Shown one piece after another: positions 22,319-33,260 of a stretch of 64,000 bases of DNA (position 1 is the stretch's first letter; each line of letters opens with the position of its first letter). The stretch comes from Zhengitettix transpicula. Lineage: Eukaryota; Arthropoda; Insecta; Orthoptera; Tetrigidae. A program made the position numbers and the translations under genes. The notes under the pieces were generated by a model, which was not told the DNA's origin, made no database searches, and worked only from the letters and a program-made list of their open reading frames with translations. The DNA lies in the NCBI GenBank assembly GCA_037074705.1, contig CM073590.1, positions 37,223,895 to 37,287,894 of the forward strand, in the 5' to 3' direction.

Positions 22319-25300
22319 ATTTATACTGAGAAAAAAACAAAAGTGGATTATAGTTTCAGTGGAACCGCCATCTAGCATCGGCTAATTTAACTTGTAATAC
22401 TTAGTTTTCTTCAATGTCTGTTAATTTTAAACTTCAACGCCACGTCATTTCAACGCTGGAGTAAAATTATATAGGCATGTCTCCAGTAATGAATCACGAC
22501 GATTGACCCGGGTACAAGGTCCGTTCTCAACGTGCAAATGATGACGACCAAACAATTTTTTTGCTTGAAAAAAAACCTGCACTATTCCGGTGTTTATGCT
22601 GTGAGGAAGGCATTGGATTTAAAGTGAAAAGATAATTGGTAATTTTTTATGACAATATCAGAGCTATACTTACTTTACGGGGTAATTGAGTAAACGGTTG
22701 CTCCCTACGGTGTTAAATGTGTTATGAGCACGTTCACACTATGAACATATTTCAGATTAAGCCATCAAAGCCGTTTGAACGTTAAGTGGCCTCAGAAGCT
22801 CCGAGTTCCCTAACCACATAACGGTTCAACCCATTCTTTAACTAACCAATGCAGCCAAGACATAATGAATATGAGAATGAGAAACATCTTGGCGTGTTTC
22901 TGGCTGATTACAAAATAGAAATCACCCAGATGCATCTCAATCGCAAATCCTCACGAACGAAGTTCCTGTGTGACACATTGACTTTTTGTATGGAATTCAT
23001 GGTGTTATATTTTACGTTCTGGATAAGTTCTTACGTTTTTTACAGACAAAAAGTATTAATTTTTGTCAGGGAAGATTTTTAAGAATGTGACTTAAATACT
23101 GAGATTTTTAACCGTAACAGTCTTTAGACAATAGCATCATATGTATTACATGTTATATAATAGTAATAATAATTTGCTTTGCTATTGCAGCTATTTCCCG
23201 CAGAGTACAGGGAATTGAGAATCTCTATTATCGTTTAAGTTACACATTCCCAGAATATTATTATTAGCTGCCACAAAATTAAATTCTAACGACATTAATT
23301 TCTATTTGACATATAATACATATAGTTCAGTTAAATCTGAGAAATTATGAAAACTGTTCTTACCTTATTCAAACAAATTGCAGATTTATTATGTATTATT
23401 TTAAAAATCTAATAAAACCAAACTCATTATCAACCCAGATCGTTGCGGGAAAAGTGTCCGTAAGTTCGACTCACAGCACATCGATTTCATGTCAATGTGT
23501 CACCCTGTTGACAAGATAATAAATACACCGCGAGGAAGTTGTGCCGCCTGAATTATCGACCCGTATCCAATCTAAATCTCGGCTTCAAGTAGACGGTCCC
23601 GGTTTTGATTTGCTACAAGATAAGCAAACGTTTCTTAGAGACTTGAACAGCTTCTTTTGATTTGATTCCGTAACTGCGGCAGAGCAAAACGGCATTGTGT
23701 ACGTGGGAAGAACTAATCCATTAACAAACTAAAAGAATTCTTAATACACATATTAATATAGTGGACTCTTTTATGGCTGTTTATAGTTTTATTAACACTT
23801 TGAAAAGTAATTTATAATCGATTTTCTGCAATCCCTTTGTCACTTTTGAAATTTTCGTTTACGTACTTGAGGACATGGGAACAAACTAATACAATCTACG
23901 TCTAGTAGTAATTAAACGTTTCAAATGTGGCCTGACGGAAAATAGAAAAAAATAATAATCGTGACTTTATTTATCCGAAGCCTCCAAAAAACTTATCGAT
24001 TTACAGATCCAAAGTTGAGCTGTATCAATGCTTAACATGTTTTACATACATTCTATGGCCATAGAAATAATAAAAACAGCATGGTTTCCAAAGTTGTTAA
24101 TTGATGTAAAGGACAAAACTACATGCGTATGCCACTTTTGCTACCACTGTGTGCACCATTTGTACAGTTACAGGACCAATTTCTACATTTGCATATTACA
24201 GAACACGTTTTACACGCCCGGACATGTTTAAAGCAGTGAACTTTTTTCCAATTTCAATACTTGTGCCATGTTTTACACATGTCATCCTCACTGAAGGAAT
24301 ATAATTAATTAATAACGTCATTTATAAATAAGATTTTATTGCATTGAGGTTCACAAATTAAGTAATTTTTTTATTGGAAGTTATAAATACAGTTCGTGTT
24401 TCCGATTGTGTTAAAGAATATTCGCAGCATGTTTCATGTATATGTATTCTTCGAGGTCTTCGCATTCTTTATTACTCTCTGCTTTCACGTTTTTTTTATT
24501 TGAAAATATGGAGAATATTACGAAAAGCATTTACTGATAATTTTGGTAGCATCTTTCTCAATTTCTTATACTATTTTATTTATTGACTTTCATGTTTCCA
24601 TATAAAAACATTGTGAGGATACATTTCCTCCAAATCACATCAATATGAACATTTTGAAGTCATTTTAAGTTTACTGAGGAATTTTTTCAAATATTTAAAA
24701 CACTCTAGAATGATAAAAAAATTATTATTGAAGAGCATAATATGAATTATTTAGGTTTCTTTATCACATATCCTATAATAATATATAAGAAATCAAATTG
24801 GTATATTTTTTAGTTAACATAAACGTAAGCCGTCTGCGGTATTAAATAATTTCACCCAATTTTATTCGTAACTCTGTGACGTTCTTCTTATCTAAAATAT
24901 ATGAGTTTAAACTATGGCGTCTATCTGAGTAGTAATTGATCTGTTTTAAAATGGCCAAAAATATTATTGCAGACGCTGAACAAATTATGGTCTTGAACTT
25001 TTTGTTACTGCAGTTTGGACAATGTTATCAGGTATTTCAGTTTCTATAATAGACTCTTTTATTAAAAAGTAACAAATATTGCCTGGTGAATTTCTGAGAA
25101 GAAAAATCCAATGTTTCGAGCAGAAGAGGGCTGATAGGGGAAACATATTTTGATTCAGAAACGGTCACAAGAATTACAAGATTAGTACATAAATAAGCGT
25201 ACTAAATTAAACTTTCGATTTTTAAGGCCTTCATTCACGACTGGAATACTGATTAATTAGTTGAATTTATTTCTGTACGAGATTTTTAATTGGCGTGCCC

Positions 25301-26679
25301 AGTTTTTATTCTTAACCATTTTCCCACTCCTCATGACGACGAACAGTTTCTTACTTTTAAGAATGTTGGTTTACCCCTCCTTTGTCTCTTATAATTTATT
25401 AATGACAATGAAAATTACACGATATAATTATCGTTTAATACAGTGAAGCACAAAAAAATCTTAATTAAAAACAGTCCTTAGTGCCATAAAGACGTGTATA
25501 CAACAACTTTCTCAATGAACTTTGCCCACCAATTAGCAATGAATATGTATGAGCCTCAGATATTACTAGCTTCCGGTTCATTTTCCTGTGATCTAGTGAA
25601 TATCTTATTGCTACAATGACTAATCAACAGGTTTCCTTACTATACAGGATTTTATAATACCATATCTAGAATTTCGAGATACTGGAAACTAGGAAATCCG
25701 ATGGTAACTGAGAGTTCTGACGGAACACTATAACCCCAATTTTTCGCTCTTCCGTAAGACGACCATTACAATTACACAACCTATACTATTTTTGTTCAGG
25801 TTTATTCTTTTTTTTGTAATGGCGGGGAAATTGATTTGTAATGACGTTAAAGTGAATTGTATAGACCGAATGGAAAGTGCATTTTGATTCGGCAGCTCAG
25901 GTTGAGCTGTGCATTATGTGCGTGTCCCCAGGGAACGCCGGGGGTGACTTCTTGCGCAATGCCCTCTAGATATTTATGTGATAGAGGCTTCCCCTATTGG
26001 GTCTGGCCCCTCTCCATTGTTCTGCCGCTTTGCATACGCGGTGTGTGCGTACGCCTGGCAACGCACAAAGCATGCACGCGTCCTCAGACCTGACCAATTC
26101 GTCACAAATATCAACAGAATTGGATTGCTTTAGTAACGCAGCTACGTGAGTTTTCGGTCGCCTTGTTTACACACATCGTTTTACGGTTGTGCAGTTTTCC
26201 TCCTACTCTCATCTTGTTTTGCAAAACCTTCGCGCTCAGAAATGTGTTTGATCTCTTGAACACATTTAACTGATTCTAAAGAATAACGACCCAAACTTTC
26301 TTAGCCATGTGCGACAAACAGGACGCAATCTAACGCTGAAAACAAATTTATAAAAGATCAGAAAACGTTGGCTAATGATGCCCGGTTACAATATATTACA
26401 TTTATTCAGTTTGTAAAATACAATTGAATAATTTATTTTTGTTACGAAGTTAAAATCGTATCTTAATGTATCTCAATACAATTATTAAGAGTTCGCAAAT
26501 CAAGTTAATTTTTAAGTATATTTATTTCTCTGAAACTAAATACTATCAATATAGTTTTATCACCATTATTTTCGACAGCAGTAAAATTAAAACTAAGTAT
26601 TAGTTATACATCTAATCAGAGAGCTCTGGAAGAGGCTACTTATGTGACTGCCTTCTCTTATATCTGGTTTTTTGAACTA
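22319..26679. other. Intronic, no gene recognised
   Basis: AT-rich, with short chance frames. A GC-richer patch at 25850-26180 includes, on the minus strand at 25960-25972, CTAGAGGGCATT, a partial CTCF-like core. Nothing else can be supported. Confidence 0.35.
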
Positions 26680-27005
26680 AGGTTCCCACAAACCGAGGCA
26701 CCTCGACCTGTTTTGGGCATACGGTAAGAGTTGTCCGTTATTCCTATTGGAATAGTCGGCCATCTGCCTCCTAAACTGGCCAAGGCCCGGAGGGGGGAAA
26801 GCTGCGACCCCACAGAAAACCCCTCTCTCACCATCGGAAGAGCGTGGGAAAAGTACGAAATGCCCGACCTACCTGATGAAATAGCCCGGGAGCCTTAGTT
26901 AACTCTTGGCTACCTTGCTGTACCTTTCCGCATCCCCTCTTTCGGTCCCTTTCCTATAAGACGAAAGTGACCACTACGCGGATTAACTCGTACATAACCT
27001 GACTA
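26680..27005 (-). repeat. Family R repeat copy (minus)
   Basis: Begins with the palindrome relic ACCGAGGCACCTCGAC (26692-26707). It continues through GGGCATACGGTAAGAGTTG, GGAATAGTCGGCCATCTGCC, GCCCGACCTACCTGATG and CTTTCCGCATCCC, the same order as the copy at 47845-48262. The segment around the GGATCCTACCCGG block is deleted. The palindrome has lost perfect pairing in one arm. Confidence 0.7.
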
Positions 27006-28097
27006 CTTCTTTTATACATGTATTCGCGGTGAAATTGTAACTATAGTTCTTTTCAAAGGCAGCCGATTTGACCTAAAGATTTTCCTCGCGTCGTCGAATC
27101 AAATTCGTGCGACGTTGTCAAATATTATTGTTCACGAAGCTGCAGTAATTACTTATTGTAATGAATTATAGACTATGTGGCAACGTTTACTTAATTCTTG
27201 GTTCTCATTCTCTCACAGACAGATCGGCTCCCATTTGAAACCTATTATAGCTTCAATATTATCAGTTCTTTGCCAAAATTCGTTAAGGCCTCAATAGTTA
27301 TTGTTAAAAACCCCTAAGACTGTAAATAAGATCTTAAAAAATAAACATATGAGTGTATTGAATATTCGTAAAAAAGTTTTTGTCTTAATATTAAAATAAT
27401 GTAAATATTTTATTTTTATTCATAAGTAAATTTAAATGTTACAGATCAGTTTTTTTCATAAATATTAATGTTGTGAGATTTGAAAATATTTTTTTGCCAT
27501 GTTATCATTGATGCTGATTCGAATATTTAATATTTGTTGGAATCTCATATCATATATCGTTAAAGCGCAGATGCTTACGGCTGATCAGACATTCACACGA
27601 GGTCCTCTCCTTGATCAGCGCACGCTTGTTGATCATTTTTCGAGACGGCACTCCTGTTGTAACCTAATACACGGGCAATCTACCAAAGTGACGCAGTTAC
27701 ATTGAGCACCACTTACCATATTGTAGCGGTAAAGAGAATGGAGTTGTGGAGAGGGTGTAAGAATTGAGCAGAAGGGGGTTAGAGGAAGCGGGGGTTGTGA
27801 GTCGACCTAACGCGAATCACACACACACACGCTCCCTCTGAAGACAAACTTCTAACCAGTGACCCCCTCCCCCCCTAGTAGTGGCATTACGTTCGGCCAG
27901 CGGGGATTCTTCCTTTCCCATCGCATAACAAACCTTATAAAGGTCGTGATCATAAATAGAAAAGTTTTATGTCTGAGCGTGATAAACGGATCTTAAATTG
28001 AACTTTGGTCGTCTGTAAAAGTTATAGTTGAAATTTTCATGAAATGGGAACTAAAATTTCCGGTAAAAACAAGTTCACGTACCTGATAACCAAATTT
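27006..28097. other. Intronic, no gene recognised
   Basis: AT-rich to 27720, then a more balanced stretch (27720-27920) with a short CA run and a C-rich tract (CCCCCTCCCCCCCTAG near 27865). No coding or RNA feature is recognised. Confidence 0.35.

Positions 28098-28132
<35 letters not shown>
28098..28132 (+). repeat. Compound (CA)n(TA)n microsatellite
   Basis: CA repeats passing into TA repeats, directly abutting the dispersed element that starts at 28139. Confidence 0.9.
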
Positions 28133-28138
28133 ATATAT

Positions 28139-28661
28139 AACTAGCTAGGTTCCCGGAGTTGCTCGTGTATTTTATTTATATAAACCCGATAAAGTTTTTT
28201 ATTCTATTAATCTTTAATCAAGAATCTTTAAATCAACTCTAAATGTTCCTAGATTCGTACATTCTTTCGACCGATAGTGCATTAATTGAACAGCTATAAA
28301 ATACATTGAATTTTATTGCAACAATCCCAACAAAAATACTTCAGAATTTTTTTACGAATAGAATACTTAAATATACTCCTCGAGGAATGCAGGTATAATT
28401 GTCCCTCACTCTTGAGACATTACGAAAGATTAAATTGTTAGCTATATTCTTAACGTAAACAAATGGTCGCCATATTGGAGTCACTATATGGCACGAAATT
28501 AACTTCCATTTTCCGCATGGATCGTAAAGTAATTCTTATTGTTTTTCATTATAGTTCGATGCAGTATTAGTGGATGAATTATACTTTTTTTCAATAAAAG
28601 TATTTCTGCTTTATTTCATTACGGAAAAAGGAACTGTTTTATTGTTTGTGTGTAGTAACGT

Positions 28662-28693
<32 letters not shown>

Positions 28694-28923
28694 TGACGTC
28701 ATGGTCTCTTGGCGCGCAGTATTTTTACTCAAAATGATCACATTTTAAAATTATAATTCTTTCCACCTTTATGCTATGGGGTTTTTACCTCCACAGTACC
28801 GTTTCTAGTGTTCGAAGAATGTGTGTTCCAATTTATGTTTCAATCTCTCCAAACGTTTGGATTTGTATAGAAATTAAAGTAAATACATACAAACAAATAT
28901 ACATCCTTTTTTATTATATAGAT
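28139..28923 (+). mobile_element. Dispersed repeat of ~780 bp, copy 1 (unclassified, CRE-containing)
   Basis: Co-linear with 57330-58089: both begin AACTAGCTAG and end ATATACATCCTTTT...TATTATATAGAT. They share blocks such as CCGATAGTGCATTAATTGAA, TTTACGAATAGAATACTTAA, AAACAAATGGTCGCCATATT and GCGTGACGTCATGG. Divergence is moderate. No intact open frame remains. The AT-rich ATAGAT terminus and fixed ends recall 3' portions of RTE-like non-LTR elements, but classification is uncertain. The perfect palindrome TGACGTCA (28694-28701), a CRE/ATF site, is kept in both copies. Confidence 0.65.
28661..28692 (+). repeat. (TC)n(GC)n microsatellite inside the dispersed repeat
   Basis: About twelve TC units followed by alternating CG. 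The second copy of the element (57850) has only CTCTCTATCGCG, so the run expanded in this copy. Confidence 0.9.
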
Positions 28924-29707
28924 TAAATTCTTAATTCCACTGTTTGTCAAAAGCATCCGTTCAAAATCGCGGTCTACAGTTTATTTTTCTTGTTTTTGTT
29001 TAACTATAATCCCAGAATAACCTTCCTTCCTTACTTGACCGAACTTTAGCACTTAGCGAATATTGATGGACAATAGCCTGGAAGTATCTGTCGGAGTTGA
29101 ACAGGCGTGTTTCGTCGGGTGTTTCATGGCACGAGTGTATGCAGCAGGCGCGCCGTGGCAGCTGTTGCAGCATGCATGACCGCGTCCTACACGTCTTGCA
29201 GGAAGTGACAGCACGGTTCAACATCTTACTCGCCTGACATCGTCTTTACCAACCGCACACCAGACATTGACGCCATGAAAAATATTACATAGACTCGTGG
29301 TTTCCTATCGCGGGAAGCGAATAAAAAAACATACACTTGTAGCACTTTATTCACCAAATTTAACCATATCAATCCATTTTTCGAGGAGTAGATTCCATTT
29401 ATATGTCCTTTTAAATTCGTCAGTTTCTATTATTGCCGATCTTTTTTCTTCAATTTTCTACGATTATGAATTTATATTCGCTATTTCTTCTGCAGCCCTG
29501 TTCAATGATTTTCTTTACCACATCAACTTCATAACGTATACTTTTTTTGTTTACCTCCGTACTATTTTTCACGTTACTTTACACGTTACATTAGAGTGTG
29601 ACAAGAGTAGGTGAAATTAGTCACCTCGATTTTTTGTCACGTTGTTATGTGCGACACCTGATAAGTGAATACTACGTAACAAAGTCTCACATTAATAAAT
29701 AATGTAG
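28924..29707. other. Non-coding; short GC-richer patch
   Basis: 29040-29230 is GC-richer with a 74-codon minus frame (29000-29224) containing several Cys and Arg but no recognisable domain. 29297-29614 carries a 105-codon plus frame that is hydrophobic and low in complexity, typical of a chance frame in AT-rich DNA. Confidence 0.3.
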
Positions 29708-29985
29708 TCTTCTCGGCGTATAGAATGAATAAAGTCTACTCGAGCTTCTAACTGAGTAAACAATTGTATTTGCGACGTTTCTATGCCATAGTCTTCTGGC
29801 AATAGTGTTAGTCTGGTGTTATCCAGACTGGTATAACCCAGACTAACACTATTGCTAGAAGACGGTGGCAGTGAACGTCATTTAAACGTCGCAAACACAA
29901 ATTATCATGTTCATTGCTCAAACACGACGTTTCGTTCTCCTCTGGGACCTCATGAGGCATGACAATTTTAATAATTTTGTTAGGT
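29708..29985. mobile_element. Dumbbell element: hairpin plus paired hammerhead-like cores, copy 1
   Basis: Three nested structures are visible. (1) A hairpin with arms GCAATAGTGTTAGTCTGG and CCAGACTAACACTATTGC (about 29801-29855), extended outward on both sides by further complementary blocks (TTTGCGACGTTT at 29769 and AAACGTCGCAAA at 29884). (2) On the minus strand at 29926-29963: GTCAT, then CTCATGAG, stem GGTCCC/GGAG, then CGAAACGTC. (3) GTCATTTAAACGTC at 29877-29890, which pairs with both GTCAT and GACGTTTC of that core. The order is that of a hammerhead ribozyme with one core substitution (CTCATGA for CTGATGA). A related copy lies at 31870-32050. Confidence 0.5.
29926..29963 (-). ncRNA. 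Hammerhead-like ribozyme core (one core mismatch)
   Basis: Minus strand: GTCATGC, CTCATGAG, TCCC loop GGAG, AACGAAACGTC. A catalytic hammerhead core needs CUGANGA and GAAA. Here the G of CUGA is replaced by C, so self-cleavage is doubtful. The intact sister core is at 31998-32035. Confidence 0.4.
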
Positions 29986-30099
29986 TAGAAGCCCGAGAAT
30001 ACTTTGAATAAATTCTCACACTCTTGTGGCTTATTTAATATTATCAATGTACGTCGAGGTTCACTTTATATTGTTATAAGTCGACCGTAAAAGCCCGTC

Positions 30100-31869
30100 T
30101 TTATTAACGTTTACGTCGTCGATCGATAGGCAATATCAGGTGAAGCCCATTACTGGCATCGGGGTAATGGCTCCTGCACGGATTCGAACCCGAGACATGA
30201 GCTGGAGATATTGGCGCGTAAACTACGCACGAAGCATGTCGGCACGTGCGTTCCAGAAGGGTCAGCTTCTGGCACGAGAAAATAACACATTCTGCATACC
30301 ATGCGTTGGAAACAGACAATGTTGTGATGCAAAACATTAATACTAAAAGATATGCAAAATTCTTTACTCACCTCACCTTTAGAAAAACGGGATTGGAGGG
30401 ATAAAATTTATTTTTATTTCATATTATATCACTTCGAGAAACACTGAAATATAAATATCCCTAAATATGTCCATGCTTATGTTTTGTAAGCGATTTTTAG
30501 GTATGATTATCGTTAAACATAATGAGAATAAAATGTGTTTCTGTTGCTTAACTATCCGTAAATATTATTACTCATCATAAATGAAAATTATAATGATAAT
30601 TCTTACACAATTTTCTTCCAATTACAATTTCTACTTTTTTTATCTTAGGTTTGAATACGAACTTAGACTGATTACTGGCTTAGCAAACCTACCGTTATTA
30701 ATACCTTGAAAATAGGACGTAATTAAGCATACCAAACGTTTTCCCCAGGGCGAAACATAAAGGAATATATTCATGGGTCTATATTTAAAGTACATGGCCA
30801 GAGGGTTCCGATCGTGAAAAGAGAAGTGAGGGCAAAAGTTGCGGAACTCTTAAAAGTTAGTTTGCGAGTTTGCCTTTTGAATTTGTTGATTCTGTGCGGG
30901 CGTGTTGATGTGTACAGACTTGATCAGCTTCTGAACGCAGGAGTGTCGGCGAAGGGAAGAGGAGGGGCTAATACCTCTTGGTTTGAGTAATCAGTGGGAG
31001 TAAGACGATGTCGCGAGCGCTACAAGATGATCGATCTACGCGACGCCGCCTGCGCAGGCATTACCTCTATCTGTGTGTGCGTCTTACTCACCCTTCCTTA
31101 GGTACAGACAACTTAGCAAACTATGCCCCTAAGCTGTACGAACAACTCGTCTCTATAGTTCCACGTATAAGCCCACGGGCTTTGACTACGTGGAGGAAAG
31201 CCGTTTGAGCCTAATTTTAGACGCCTTGCTGAAGTAATAATGGAACAGTTAAGAATGTGCAATAAACCAATTAAGAGGTAATTAAACATCATAAATTTAT
31301 TTCTCATAAATCTCCTTTATAAATTTGTCTACTCCTTACAACACATCATATAAAGGTCTAAAGGACAACATTACACTAATCAAAATGCAGTAACACTCGC
31401 CATTATTACCTATTTTTAATCTGTATTTTTAAAAATGAACGTAATTGAGTTCTTCTGAATATTTATATTGTTTGGTCATCAGTCTGCTGACTGTTTTGAT
31501 GAATATCCATCCTTCTGCGGCCGGGACCAACCTCTTTGAACCACCATATTTACAACCGCCGAATTTGTCTCATCTGTATATAATCATCGTTGCCTCCCCT
31601 TATTGCCATTACTCTCCATCACTGAGTTAACTAAACTTTGCCTCAGCTACGTTACAAGTGTTTCTCGTCTAACTTGTTAGTGTGCTTCAAAGACTTCTTC
31701 TCCCATCGCCGATAGTTTCTGAAATTTTCTATTTTCTTACTTTATCAAAATAGTGACTCATTATTATTCTGATTGATGTTGTACGCATTAAAAATATCAA
31801 TTGAAAAAGTCTGGATTTTTTATAATAATATAAATAAATGGTCAAGAGTAAGAAAAGAAAGAGAATGCA
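30100..31869. other. No gene recognised
   Basis: 30130-30310 is GC-richer and contains, on the minus strand, GGGTTCGAATCC (about 30179-30190), the consensus of a tRNA T-arm / Pol III B box, without a convincing A box or cloverleaf. 30880-31210 is a second balanced patch with no domain in its frames. The remainder is AT-rich. Confidence 0.35.
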
Positions 31870-32050
31870 TAGTCTTCTCTGGCTTCTAACCGAGTAAAAA
31901 ATTGTATTTCAGACGTTTCTATATTTCTAGAAGACGATGGCAGTGAACGTCATCGAAACGTCTCAAATACAAATTATTATGTTTATTGCTCAAACACGAC
32001 GTTTCGTTCTCCACTTGGAACTCGTCAGGTATGACAAATTTTAATAATTT
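31870..32050. mobile_element. Dumbbell element, copy 2, lacking the inner hairpin
   Basis: Shares with the copy at 29708-29985 the left flank (TCTTCT..GGC, GCTTCTAAC.GAGTAAA, ATTGTATTT..GACGTTTCT), the middle (CTAGAAGACG.TGGCAGTGAA) and the right end (GCTCAAACACGACGTTTCG, then TATGACAAATTTTAATAATTTTG). The inner GCAATAGTGTTAGTCTGG hairpin is missing, joined neatly at TATTTCTAGAAGAC. Plus-strand 31929-31962 also carries an imperfect core (CTAGAAGACG...CGTCATCGAAACGTC), so cores face each other on the two strands. Confidence 0.55.
31998..32035 (-). ncRNA. Hammerhead-like ribozyme, intact conserved core
   Basis: Minus strand: GTCATAC, CTGACGAG, stem II TTCC/AAGT/GGAG with AA, then CGAAACGTC. 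All invariant core bases (CUGANGA and GAAA) are present, stem II can form, and a partner strand GACGTTTCGATGAC lies at 31949-31962. The partner offers AUGAC to pair with GUCAU and GACGUUUC to pair with GAAACGUC. A competing long stem through GAAAC could prevent the catalytic fold within one molecule. Minimal hammerheads of Penelope-like elements have been proposed to act as dimers; whether this one does is inference. Confidence 0.5.
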
Positions 32051-32426
32051 TGTATACAAACCACCAGTAAAGGTTTTACTGCTTTGCGTGTTGTAACCGA
32101 AAAAGTATCAATTTATTAATAAGTGGGTATGAATACAAAATGATCTAGCAGGCTTGATCGGTTTATAATTACGTTTATTTACTGGGAACAATCAGAGAAA
32201 CCGGATTATTATTTTACTTGTGGTTAAATCTGAGCCCTCAACCACACAAGTTTTGTTATTTAGTTAGTTCTTTGAAATAAGAATTTGTTAATCATCAAAC
32301 TTAAGAAATAATGGTTAGTATTTATTATCGAATTGAAAATATAGTACGTCCGTTTTGAAAAATAATAATAAGAGAAAATTGCCAAATGACAGAAAAAAAT
32401 ATGAATTGATGTTATAAATACCACAC

Positions 32427-32459
32427 GACGTTTCTGGAAACTTTGTTACTTCTTCAGGT
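32427..32459 (-). ncRNA. Hammerhead-like retroelement end
   Basis: Minus strand: CTGAAGAAGTAACAAAG, then TTTCCAGAAACGTCG, followed by TGTGGTATTTAT. CUGANGA and GAAA are both intact, but stem II is poor. The downstream TGTGGTATTTAT is shared with the loci at 35338, 39562 (minus) and 49835 (plus), marking one family of element ends. Confidence 0.45.
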
Positions 32460-32883
32460 TCTAAAAAAACCTCAAGAGCCGAGAGCGACACAACAGCACA
32501 TACAGTTGAAAAACTCAAAATTTGGCTATTTTATATGATTCTTATAATTATGAAAGTAAGGGTTATTTTCAACATATTTAAATTTTGTGATTGAAATTAT
32601 TATTACTCTGAAAAAATTGACAAAAGTATTTACGAATGGAAGATTAATTATATTTAGTTAAGACTGTTATAGACAGTCAAGTAATTTGAAAATATTTTCG
32701 ATATTCAGGAAAGAAAGGTCTGATTAAAGTAACTTGTTCAAACAGTAACCGCTTTATGCTTTAGGTAAATATAAGAAAAGCTGAGAATTTTATTTGAAGC
32801 TAGTAAAGTTTTGCGGAGTTCTGTTCTTGGTGTCTTAATGAAGACGCTGTTTATTAACGTAGACTGTGAAACCTGCACTTCTG

Positions 32884-33260
32884 TCAAGTAGTCGCTTCGG
32901 TCGCCCCCTTCTCGCAGTCTTCAGCAGGCGCCGACAGCCGAGTCCAAGTATCCGTAACACTAGAAGCATAGTGTAATATGATAATTCCTTGTGGGTGGTG
33001 AGTTACACCTGTCCCCCTCCCCCGCGCTCCATCTCGCGCGCCATCATGTAACTTTCTCATCTCGCTCGCTGCAGGAAGCCTTCCCCTCCCTCTGTCTATA
33101 TGAGTTTTCATTTGTGAGCGGGGAGACAAATCAGGGCGTCTTGAAGCGCCGGAGACCGTTACGTGTGATATTAAAAAACAAGGCCAGATTTTCCTGCCGG
33201 CATCTGTGGCTCGCCGTCAGCATCTCTACCCCGGCGAATCGTTTTATTCAAATTCGCTAA
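32884..33260. promoter_or_regulatory. GC-rich island, candidate intronic regulatory element
   Basis: A GC-rich block (TCGGTCGCCCCCTTCTCGC, CCCCCTCCCCCGCGCTCC) between AT-rich flanks. Overlapping frames on both strands (32884-33129 minus, 32991-33260 plus) have no domain. No copy occurs elsewhere in the window. The call is inferred from composition. Confidence 0.25.

Noticed and set aside
30150..30250. tRNA-like GGGTTCGAATCC word on the minus strand
   Set aside because: No A box at proper spacing and no acceptor, D or anticodon arms could be formed. At most a SINE relic.
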